The position numbers were made by a program, and so were the translations under genes. The notes under the pieces are model-generated. The model did not search any database, was not told where the DNA came from, and saw only the letters and a program-made list of their open reading frames with translations. From Methanoregula sp. (GTDB taxonomy: Archaea; Halobacteriota; Methanomicrobia; Methanomicrobiales; Methanospirillaceae): DNA of 6,483 nt. The DNA is taken from positions 1 to 6,483 of the forward strand of contig JAPKXT010000224.1 of assembly GCA_026394695.1 (NCBI GenBank), given 5' to 3'. Below, in pieces: positions 1 to 5,736 of the stretch (position 1 is its first letter; each line of letters starts with the position of its first letter).

Positions 1-84
1 CAAAGGAGGGCAATAGTGGGCCTTTTAACAGCCTTTAGCACCCTGCCATGACCAAATATTGATGGCAAAAAACGTGACCAACCA

Positions 85-106
85 GAGCCCGCTAAATAGC
101 AGGCTC
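85..106. repeat. Imperfect hairpin with AAAT loop
   Basis: Bases 85-93 pair with 98-106 around a four-base loop (94-97), giving eight pairs and one C.A mismatch (90 against 101). It is the most stable-looking local hairpin in the gene-free left end. No T-run of five or more follows on either strand, so it is not a convincing terminator. Its role is unknown. Confidence 0.45.
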
Positions 107-380
107 AAATCCCGATTAAATCTCGTATTTTCGAAAAATAACCGTTTAAAACGCTATCTTCAGTGGGCGTGGACACCCCTTCTATGGGAACCCAATAAAA
201 GGATCACTAAATGGGCAAACGGGGCCCGTATTGTGCCCGGAATACCTCATCTATTAGGCATCGGGATCAACACTCACACTATCCGGATTTTGGTGGTGTC
301 AGACATTCTTATGGACCCTATGTGAGGGCAAACACTCCAGAGTTTTCGATCGAACAAGGGGTCATTTACTCCCAAATAGA

Positions 381-393
381 GCCCAAATTGGGC
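381..393. repeat. Palindrome GCCCAA-A-TTGGGC
   Basis: A perfect inverted repeat with 6-bp arms (GCCCAA/TTGGGC) around a single central A. Compact palindromes of this kind are typical of dimeric regulator sites, but no promoter or gene start is recognisable next to it, so it is listed only as a structural feature. Confidence 0.4.
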
Positions 394-539
394 GAATATG
401 GGAATCGGGGGCTGGAAAATGCCCGAATCCGGGGTGTAGTGAATTTGAGATCAGCTATGTTTTTGAGGCAGTTTCAATAGGCAAAGGGTAAGGCATGATT
501 GAACCCGGAGAGTTTGTTCATGTACAATAGTTTACCGGT

Positions 540-1892
540 CTACACACTCGTATGGATATCCACCACACCCAACGGGGTAGATGTGTAACTTTGGGAGACA
601 AGCGCCCCATCTTTATAGACCTCGATTATCAGGTTATTTACCGTTCCTTCCTGCTTCTCGATTGAACCGTCGATCATCCCACTCGAAATGGATAAATGGT
701 AAAACTGGTCACCCGTGCTGTTAACATTCCTGAACTGTCCATTCGCACCAATGGATCCGATGAAATTCCCCGTAGAAAATACGCGTACCCAGACTCCGGA
801 TGGGGGAATACTGACTTTGGGGAGGGATGCATACGGGGAGACCAGGCTTGCCGGCAGCTGAGTGGTTGTCACCGCACTATTGCCGATTGCAGGTCCCACC
901 ATGACATGGATGTCGATCACGCCCCCGGGTTTCTGTGATTCGCTCTTTGAGATCAGCGTCCCCCCGTTATAGATACTGACTTCAATCTTCTCTGCAGACC
1001 CATCCATCTTTTCGATCGAACCGTCGATCATCGTATTCTGGACGGGTAACTTGTAGAACTGGTTTCCGGAACTGTTAATCGCAATATTTTTGCCCTGTGC
1101 CCCAATTAATCCGGAAAAGTTTCCCGGGTAGGATACCTGTACCCAGACCCCGTTTGTAGGAACCGAAACCGGGTGGGAAATTGAATCTGTGTCGGAAGTT
1201 CCCTGCGGTTCGGGTGCTGGCGTCTGGGACAAAGAGGACACTACGGAACTGGTGATATCGGTACCTGTCACGTTCTGGTGAACCGGAACATTTTTTTCGT
1301 GCATCACTTGTCCCACAACAAATGTTCCGCCAACAAACAGGATAATGATGATAACTACTGCTGCAATTATGGAGATAGGTGATTTTTGTGAGTTTTCTTC
1401 CGGGAGCGGCTGCCTGCCCGGATGTGATGGACCGGCAATTGTCCAATCCGGTACTGCAGGGCGCAGGAGACGTTCTTCATCTGCCGACTCCCCCGTGGAT
1501 GTTCTCTCTCCCCTGCCTAAAAGAGATGCACCGGCCAACGGGCTTTTTCCCTCTACGGGGATATGGTGTTCTTTGAGGATTGCAATGCATTTCTCGAGTT
1601 CAACAAGATTCTGATTACCGGCCAGACGGATAAAGACGAGTTCTGTTATTCGTTTTTCTCCAGCGGGTGAAGTACTAATGAGCGTCAGGACTGGTTCCCG
1701 TATTTTATTTACACCCGATATTGCCGTCTCAATTTCTGCCAACAGGATATCTTCATGGATGCTGCCCGTTTCACTTTCAACAAGGATGAAGCGCCGGCCG
1801 GTAAGAACTGCTTCGTGCCTTACGCCATTGATAATAATAGCCTGCGTCTTATGAATTATCACTTCATCGCTGTTCAGGTTAAGGTTGTCCAT
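540..1892 (-). CDS. Membrane-anchored protein: PH-like domain, one TM helix, two extracytoplasmic repeat domains
   Basis: A 450-residue protein of unknown function. Residues 1-113 resemble the bacterial/archaeal PH-like (YokE/bPH-type) fold seen in many methanogen proteins, with a run around 'HEAVLTGRRFILVES' (26-40) typical of it. A low-complexity linker (114-170) leads to one strongly hydrophobic helix at about 171-197. A Thr/Ser/Pro-rich stalk (200-241) follows, then two copies of a roughly 91-residue domain at 242-332 and 360-450. About half of the aligned residues are identical, including GVWV, GNF, NS[ST]G.QFY, MIDGSIEK and GV.DIH. There is no signal peptide; the TM probably leaves the PH-like part in the cytoplasm and the repeats outside. 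Each repeat has an N-glycosylation sequon at the same place (N273, N391). The ATG start follows a TATA-like element with almost no leader. I recall similar repeat proteins from Methanomicrobiales but know no assigned role; a sensory or envelope function is a guess. Confidence 0.85.
   Translation of the reverse strand: MDNLNLNSDEVIIHKTQAIIINGVRHEAVLTGRRFILVESETGSIHEDILLAEIETAISGVNKIREPVLTLISTSPAGEKRITELVFIRLAGNQNLVELEKCIAILKEHHIPVEGKSPLAGASLLGRGERTSTGESADEERLLRPAVPDWTIAGPSHPGRQPLPEENSQKSPISIIAAVVIIIILFVGGTFVVGQVMHEKNVPVHQNVTGTDITSSVVSSLSQTPAPEPQGTSDTDSISHPVSVPTNGVWVQVSYPGNFSGLIGAQGKNIAINSSGNQFYKLPVQNTMIDGSIEKMDGSAEKIEVSIYNGGTLISKSESQKPGGVIDIHVMVGPAIGNSAVTTTQLPASLVSPYASLPKVSIPPSGVWVRVFSTGNFIGSIGANGQFRNVNSTGDQFYHLSISSGMIDGSIEKQEGTVNNLIIEVYKDGALVSQSYTSTPLGVVDIHTSV
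543..815 (-). repeat. Second copy of the 91-residue extracytoplasmic domain (protein residues 360-450)
   Basis: This is the C-terminal copy of the tandem domain in the membrane protein. It aligns without gaps to the copy at 897-1169, with about 44 of 91 residues identical by eye. The best conserved block is MIDGSIEK, where the DNA is also nearly identical between copies. The domain ends exactly at the stop codon, so nothing follows it. Confidence 0.8.
897..1169 (-). repeat. First copy of the 91-residue extracytoplasmic domain (protein residues 242-332)
   Basis: This is the membrane-proximal copy, separated from the second by a 27-residue Ser/Thr/Pro-rich spacer. It is predicted to be mostly beta-strand from its alternating hydrophobic pattern, with Trp250 in the GVWV motif likely in the core. 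The divergence between copies indicates an old duplication rather than a recent one. Confidence 0.8.
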
Positions 1893-1919
1893 GGGATCAT
1901 ATTCAACTCTCTCTCTGAA

Positions 1920-1931
1920 CTATAAAAACCA
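1920..1931 (-). promoter_or_regulatory. Probable TATA box of the PH-like/TM protein gene
   Basis: On the minus strand the sequence reads GGTTTTTATAG, about 30 bases before the ATG at 1892. Archaeal TATA boxes lie about 25-27 bases upstream of transcription start, which would place the start near 1898 and leave a leader of only about six bases. No Shine-Dalgarno match is seen before the ATG, which agrees with leaderless or near-leaderless translation. A short inverted repeat (CTGAA/TTCAG) flanks the box. Confidence 0.5.
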
Positions 1932-2044
1932 ATTCAGGTTACCAAAAAAATCCCCACTCTTACACGAGAATTATGGTATCTTTGGCAAATGCCTTGGTTG
2001 ATGTGCGGGTTCAATCCCCCTTGACAGCCAGTAAATAACGTTAG

Positions 2045-2094
2045 CGGATGGATTTTCTTTACTGTTGTGAACCATTTTAAAAAAAATCCATCCG
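2045..2094 (-). terminator. Inverted repeat with T-run, probable terminator of the Rsm22-like gene
   Basis: Bases 2045-2056 are perfectly complementary to 2083-2094 (12 bp, CGGATGGATTTT and its complement). After one C.A mismatch, three more A-T pairs extend the stem (2058-2060 with 2079-2081), leaving a loop of 18 bases. The element starts 14 bases after the stop codon of the gene ending at 2109. Read on the minus strand, the first arm ends in an eight-base T-run (2079-2086). Archaeal transcription commonly stops at such T-runs even without a hairpin. The dyad symmetry is longer than termination needs, so another role is possible. Confidence 0.6.
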
Positions 2095-2108
2095 TATACG
2101 GTAAAATA

Positions 2109-3611
2109 TTATTCGTCAGCAGCCCCGGCTGTGTGTATCCCTGTATTCCTGCTCACCAGCAGGTTATACGCGTCATGCGCCTTGTTATACCTCACCAGTA
2201 CATTCCGTAGTTCAAGCAAGGATCCATACGGTGCTGAAGTAATCGCATCATTTTCCGGTGTGATATGATAGGAAGGCAGCACCGCATACACCGGTGTTTT
2301 TGCCGTCCCGTCGCAGAGTTTGAACACGTGAGACCGTGCATCACCGAGTTCACCGGACATCTTTAATCCGGCAACATTGATCCGTTTTCCGAGGTGCAGG
2401 TGCAGTTTTGATAACCGCAGGAATTTCGATCCTTCGGGCATGCGGAAATTCTCTTTTCGCATTCCATCCTTGCGCAGTACTGCATAACTGTACTTGATGT
2501 CAGTATTCACATACCGGTACGAGTCTTCACAGTGGGCAAGAGTCTCCATCAGCCGGGTAATCCTGATTGCGGGTGCAGTTTCAAAACTCCAGCAGCGGGG
2601 GGCAGTGCATGTCGAACCCCAGATGAACGAACACGGCCCGTAGATGGAAAGCCCTTTTTTTTGCAATGCAACGGTGAGTGATCGCATCCGGGTCGCATTC
2701 TCCTCATCCGCAGGTTCGACAATCAGGATCGAACCATCGGGAGCGAGCCGCTCTGAGAGCAGATGGACAATGTCAGCCCGGAGTTCCATGGTGGCATCCG
2801 GGAGTTCATTGAGAACGTTTGAAAAGATTACCAGGTCAATTTTTTCCGGTAGTGCAGTGGTCTCGATCGACCTGATATCAGTCTTTACCGGAGGCTTGAT
2901 TGTTACCCGCCCACCCGTACCAAAAAGTGCGTCACGTAAAAAGGTAAATGCCTCAATATGCTCTTCAGATCGTTCAAGGGAATAGATGGTGGCCTCTGCA
3001 TCATCGAGCCGCGAATAGAAATCAGCTATGGCAAGCGGGACAATACCCGGCCCGGTCCCGACATCAAGGATCGTCATGTTTTTTTTCAGCAGCCCGTCGC
3101 GTGTCAGCATCATGAGCAGGTACCCGGTCTGCATAAAATAGACCGGGAAGTGGTAGGCAAGATAACCAAGCACACTATAGCCTTTCGTGTACTGAAGGGA
3201 CCGTTTATGCGCAGGTTTCCAGTAATCGTCTTTCTGGGCGACAATAGCCCGGCGGAGCCGTTCGATGATGACCGGATCATTCCAGTCCTTCCCTACTTTT
3301 TTTGTTATGTACTTCTCGATACTCTGCGCGAGGGTTAGAGGGATAACGCCTGCGGTAAAAAATGCCTCCTGCCGTTCACGCTCTTCTTTGTTCAGCAGTA
3401 AAGGAAGTGCCGGTGGGATCCGGGAAATCTTAAAATCCCCCTTCACTTCTTTTGCCATAAGCCCAAGACCCGGAAGTTTTGGTGAAATGATGGTGAATAA
3501 CGTGTTCAACGATAAAGGCTCATCAAGGTAGGGGATTATCTCCGAGAGAAAAAATGCCGGCTTTGTACTACTGACGTATTTTATCGTTGATATGAGCTGT
3601 TTTTCCGTCAT
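2109..3611 (-). CDS. Rsm22/METTL17-family small-subunit rRNA methyltransferase-like protein
   Basis: A 500-residue protein of the Rsm22 family, whose mitochondrial members (yeast Rsm22, human METTL17) bind the ribosomal small subunit during assembly. Family hallmarks are YLAYHFP (150-156), the SAM-binding motif ILDVGTGPGI (181-190), an acidic residue after motif II (SLERSEEH, 211-218), VLNELP (266-271) and GSILIVEP (293-300). The cysteine motif GPC-x7-C-x4-CW.F gives Cys327, Cys335 and Cys340. Cys433 in 'KLCDGT' fits the family's distal ligand. In METTL17/Rsm22 four such cysteines hold a [4Fe-4S] cluster. Residues about 396-446 look like a small beta-barrel, plausibly RNA-binding. The N-terminal 130 residues are helical and unassigned. 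The ATG start at 3611 has no Shine-Dalgarno and may be leaderless. It is a single gene, divergent from the SRAP pair. Whether it methylates or only acts as an assembly factor cannot be told from sequence. Confidence 0.85.
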   Translation of the reverse strand: MTEKQLISTIKYVSSTKPAFFLSEIIPYLDEPLSLNTLFTIISPKLPGLGLMAKEVKGDFKISRIPPALPLLLNKEERERQEAFFTAGVIPLTLAQSIEKYITKKVGKDWNDPVIIERLRRAIVAQKDDYWKPAHKRSLQYTKGYSVLGYLAYHFPVYFMQTGYLLMMLTRDGLLKKNMTILDVGTGPGIVPLAIADFYSRLDDAEATIYSLERSEEHIEAFTFLRDALFGTGGRVTIKPPVKTDIRSIETTALPEKIDLVIFSNVLNELPDATMELRADIVHLLSERLAPDGSILIVEPADEENATRMRSLTVALQKKGLSIYGPCSFIWGSTCTAPRCWSFETAPAIRITRLMETLAHCEDSYRYVNTDIKYSYAVLRKDGMRKENFRMPEGSKFLRLSKLHLHLGKRINVAGLKMSGELGDARSHVFKLCDGTAKTPVYAVLPSYHITPENDAITSAPYGSLLELRNVLVRYNKAHDAYNLLVSRNTGIHTAGAADE

Positions 3612-3745
3612 TGCTTGCCGGTTACTTGGTGATAGACAATATTACATCTTTGTATGATACCTGTTTTTCCCATCTGTATCATTTTCATCTGCCCTGCGGC
3701 AGGATGATATACCGGTTCAGCGAACATCCGAAATGATCAAACTGT
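3612..3745. promoter_or_regulatory. Divergent promoter region with a 7-bp inverted repeat
   Basis: This 134-base gap serves two diverging genes. A/T-rich candidates for TATA boxes are AATATT at 3638-3643 (minus direction, about 28 bases before the ATG at 3611, implying a leaderless message) and GATATA at 3706-3711 (plus direction, about 35 bases before the ATG at 3746). Between them lie a perfect 7-bp inverted repeat, ATGATAC (3654-3660) and GTATCAT (3676-3682), and a 5-bp hairpin CTGCC-CTGC-GGCAG (3689-3702). Assignment of TATA boxes is tentative. Confidence 0.45.
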
Positions 3746-4432
3746 ATGTGCGGCCGCTATTCCCTCGTCTTTATCGATGATCTCGGTAACCGGTTCCGGG
3801 TGTTCAACCCGATGATCGGTGCACGTTCCCGGTTCAACATCGCCCCCGGAAACGAGATGCCGGTTATTATCAATGATGATAAAAATAAACTTGCCGTGAT
3901 GAAATGGGGACTGGTCCCCCACTGGACTCGGGATCTTCGAAGTGCAAAACGACCAATCAATGCCCGTGCTGAGACCCTTACAGAAAAACCTTCTTTTGCC
4001 GGGCTTTTGAAAAACCGGCGTTGTCTTGTCCCGGCATCTGGGTTTTTTGAATGGAAAAAAGAGGGCACAAAAAAGATCCCGTTTTACATTCACCAGCCGG
4101 AAAGCCCGCTCTTTGCATTTGCCGGGCTCTATGATCAATGGAATGATCCAGAGGGAAAGCCTCTCCTGACCTATACCATCATCACAGTCGAACCCAATAA
4201 TCTTGTGGCAAAAATCCACAACCGTATGCCGGCAATTCTATCAGGAGAAAACGAAGATCGCTGGCTTTCAAAAACCCCCCTAAGTGCAGGGTATCTCAAA
4301 GAAATCCTTACACCGTTTCCGGCAGAATACCTGTCGATGTATCCTGTCTCCCCGCTTGTCAATACGCCGGTTGCTGATGATGAACGTGTTATCCGGCCCA
4401 TGGATTCACCTGACCGCGTTCTGACCTTTTGA
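3746..4432 (+). CDS. yedK: SRAP-domain protein (YedK/HMCES family), abasic-site DNA-protein crosslink protein
   Basis: A 228-residue SRAP protein, close to the usual length for this family (E. coli YedK about 222). SRAP proteins recognise abasic sites in single-stranded DNA and form a stable thiazolidine link through the amino group and thiol of the cysteine exposed once Met1 is removed. All key positions are visible: MCGRYS with Cys2; NIAP (31-34); MKWGLVPHW (52-60); the catalytic-pocket Asn in NARAE (Asn72); Glu102 in SGFFEW; AGLYDQW (126-132); and His158 in IHNRMP. The ATG at 3746 is fixed because Cys2 must directly follow it. No strong ribosome binding site precedes it. The stop codon lies 11 bases before the next gene, so the two are probably one transcript. 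Its likely job is shielding abasic sites at replication forks, inferred from the family. Confidence 0.93.
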   Translation: MCGRYSLVFIDDLGNRFRVFNPMIGARSRFNIAPGNEMPVIINDDKNKLAVMKWGLVPHWTRDLRSAKRPINARAETLTEKPSFAGLLKNRRCLVPASGFFEWKKEGTKKIPFYIHQPESPLFAFAGLYDQWNDPEGKPLLTYTIITVEPNNLVAKIHNRMPAILSGENEDRWLSKTPLSAGYLKEILTPFPAEYLSMYPVSPLVNTPVADDERVIRPMDSPDRVLTF

Positions 4433-4433
4433 T

Positions 4434-4438
4434 GAGGA
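4434..4438 (+). promoter_or_regulatory. Ribosome binding site (GAGGA) for the eight-cysteine protein
   Basis: GAGGA lies five bases before the ATG at 4444 and directly after the TGA of the SRAP gene. It favours 4444 over the in-frame TTG at 4429 and ATG at 4432, because those starts would put the motif inside the coding region. Confidence 0.55.
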
Positions 4439-4443
4439 AGATT

Positions 4444-4677
4444 ATGCTTGACCAATGCCCGGGAGCTGCGAACCTTAAAACACCCACCCTGTCGATAAGG
4501 AAGTGTCCGCAATGCGGTGAGGAAGTGGAACTATTCTCAAATGATATCTCCGTGAAATGCGGCTCCTGCGGCTTTGTTGTTTACAATGACGTCGAATCCT
4601 GCATCCAGTGGTGCAGACACGCAAAGGAATGTGTTGGCGAGGAAATGTACAATAAAATCATGGCACGAAAAAAGTAG
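4444..4677 (+). CDS. Small eight-cysteine zinc-ribbon protein
   Basis: A 77-residue protein with eight cysteines. Cys21-x2-Cys24 and Cys39-x2-Cys42 form a classic zinc ribbon (KCPQCGEE ... KCGSCGF). The other four, Cys5 in DQCPGA and Cys53-x3-Cys57-x5-Cys63 in the C-terminal SCIQWCRHAKEC, could form a second metal site, either zinc or an iron-sulphur cluster. I recall the same signature in small methanogen proteins and at the N-terminus of some clostridial HD-domain phosphohydrolases, but no assigned function. The start at 4444 is chosen for its GAGGA ribosome binding site and because DQCPGA near the N-terminus is the usual beginning of the family; the alternatives at 4429 and 4432 would add five or four residues. 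It follows the SRAP gene by 11 bases, suggesting co-expression. No DNA-binding or enzymatic role can be assigned from the sequence. Confidence 0.85.
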   Translation: MLDQCPGAANLKTPTLSIRKCPQCGEEVELFSNDISVKCGSCGFVVYNDVESCIQWCRHAKECVGEEMYNKIMARKK

Positions 4678-4692
4678 GTTCTGCCGGAGGGA

Positions 4693-5736
4693 TTACACCA
4701 CGCTTTCAAAAAAGACCGGCCAGAACGGATCCTGTGCGGGTATCGCGAGGGGGGCGGTCGTACCGTCCCGCCGCTTCAGGGTCCGTGTGGACGGATCAGC
4801 AGTCACGGTTCCGATCACCGACGAGCGGATACCGGCCTGTGCAAGTGCTCCGATAATCTTTTCTGAACTGGCCGGGTCAGCCGTAATAAGGAGCGACCCC
4901 TCGGCGATTGCGGCTACGGGATCGATACCAAACGTCTCGCACACCATCCGCACTTCATCCGGATATACAAAACGGGACTCGTCGATAACCATCCCGACCC
5001 CGCTCGCATCGGCAACCTCGAAGAGACCTCCGATCACCCCGCCCTCGGTTGCATCATGCATCGCGGTGACTCCCCCGGCCGCCATTGCCGTGAGTGCATC
5101 TTCAACCACGGTCATTTGCCGGCAGAGTGCCTGTGCATCCCGGATTAGCCCTTCCGGGTATTTCTTCTGCAAATCCGCTTCGCGCAGTACGGAGAGGATG
5201 CCGGCAGTTTCTATGGCCGGCCCCTTGGTCAGTATCACGTCATTGCCCGGCCGTGCTCCCGCGGGCGTGACATACTTGTCCTTCTCCGCAATGGCAAAGA
5301 CCGTAATTCCCCCGATGGTCGGGGCTGCAAAGCCGGGGTAGTAACCCGTATGTCCCCCGACAATGGCGATCCCCAGCTCAACGGCAGTTCTGTGGATCGA
5401 ATCCACGATGGTCCGGAAATCCTGGTCGCTGGTCTCCGGGGGAAGGAGGAGTGAATAGGTCATGTACTGCGGCCTGACACCCATGACTGCCACATCGCTT
5501 GCCCCGATATGGACGGTATACCAGCCAAACATATCGAGCGGCTGTTTCGGGACGGCAAAGATCGGGTCTTCGGCAATGATCAGTACGTTCCCGTTGCCGA
5601 TATCCACGACACCTGCATCGATCCCTGTCATAGGAGGGACAATAACCGACGGGTCGGTTTTCCCGAGGCGGTGGAGAATGAATTCCGAGAACAGTTCGCG
5701 ATCAATCTTTCCGATTTTTGGTTTAGCTGCGGTCAT
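4693..5736 (-). CDS. HypE-like AIR synthase (PurM)-superfamily protein
   Basis: A 347-residue protein of the PurM/HypE/SelD/ThiL ATP-binding superfamily. Visible motifs are GIDAGVVD (38-45), AEDP (55-58), GWYTVHIGASDVAVMG (71-86), IVGGHTGYY (125-133), and HDATEGGV (227-234), the counterpart of the DPTRGG-type loop of HypE and SelD. GW..VH..ASD.A.MG also resembles ThiL. The length fits HypE, but the C-terminus (PFWPVFFESVV) lacks the terminal cysteine on which true HypE makes the nickel-iron hydrogenase cyanide ligand, so hydrogenase maturation by that route is unlikely. The ATG at 5736 is preferred over an in-frame TTG at 5778. It overlaps the end of thiN by 14 bases and has no ribosome binding site of its own, suggesting translational coupling. 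An ATP-dependent step on a small molecule, possibly linked to thiamine, is inferred; the substrate is unknown. Confidence 0.8.
   Translation of the reverse strand: MTAAKPKIGKIDRELFSEFILHRLGKTDPSVIVPPMTGIDAGVVDIGNGNVLIIAEDPIFAVPKQPLDMFGWYTVHIGASDVAVMGVRPQYMTYSLLLPPETSDQDFRTIVDSIHRTAVELGIAIVGGHTGYYPGFAAPTIGGITVFAIAEKDKYVTPAGARPGNDVILTKGPAIETAGILSVLREADLQKKYPEGLIRDAQALCRQMTVVEDALTAMAAGGVTAMHDATEGGVIGGLFEVADASGVGMVIDESRFVYPDEVRMVCETFGIDPVAAIAEGSLLITADPASSEKIIGALAQAGIRSSVIGTVTADPSTRTLKRRDGTTAPLAIPAQDPFWPVFFESVV

Larger units (their letters stand above)
1..539. other. Region without a supportable gene
   Basis: This stretch of about 540 bases carries no coding region I can defend. Two short overlapping open frames on the plus strand (59-325 and 211-480, 88 and 89 residues) are in different frames, lack a good ribosome binding site, show no recognisable motif and are rich in odd residues such as Trp, Arg and His, as non-coding translations often are. 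On the minus strand an open stretch from about 109 to the left edge has no convincing start. Visible structure is a 9-bp-class hairpin at 85-106, a palindrome at 381-393 and many short runs of G or C triplets. It could be an intergenic region, a decayed gene or an unrecognised RNA; the sequence alone does not decide. Confidence 0.5.

Noticed and set aside
1..109. Possible start of a minus-strand gene running off the left edge
   Set aside because: The frame is open, but only GTG or TTG starts exist, none with a ribosome binding site, and the few residues are not recognisable.
59..480. Two overlapping plus-strand open frames of 88 and 89 codons
   Set aside because: They use different frames over the same bases, lack ribosome binding sites, and their translations show no recognisable motif or normal composition.
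481..539. Terminator of the PH-like/TM protein gene
   Set aside because: No T-run of useful length or stable hairpin is visible on the minus strand just after the stop codon.
2005..2030. tRNA T-arm-like sequence (GCGGGTTCAATCCCCCT) followed by a CCA
   Set aside because: The T-loop pattern fits, but the stem has a C.C mismatch, the CCA is not at the correct distance, and no matching 5' acceptor strand or D and anticodon arms are found upstream. At most it is a tRNA fragment.
4574..5341. A 255-codon plus-strand open frame opposite the HypE-like gene
   Set aside because: Its Ser/Pro/Ala-rich translation is the expected antisense shadow of a G/C-biased gene; the opposite strand encodes a clear family member.
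4693..5736. Annotation of the AIR-synthase-family protein as ThiL
   Set aside because: Tempting because of the neighbouring thiN, but the HDATEGGV loop and overall length fit HypE/SelD-like members better, so only a possible link to thiamine is proposed.
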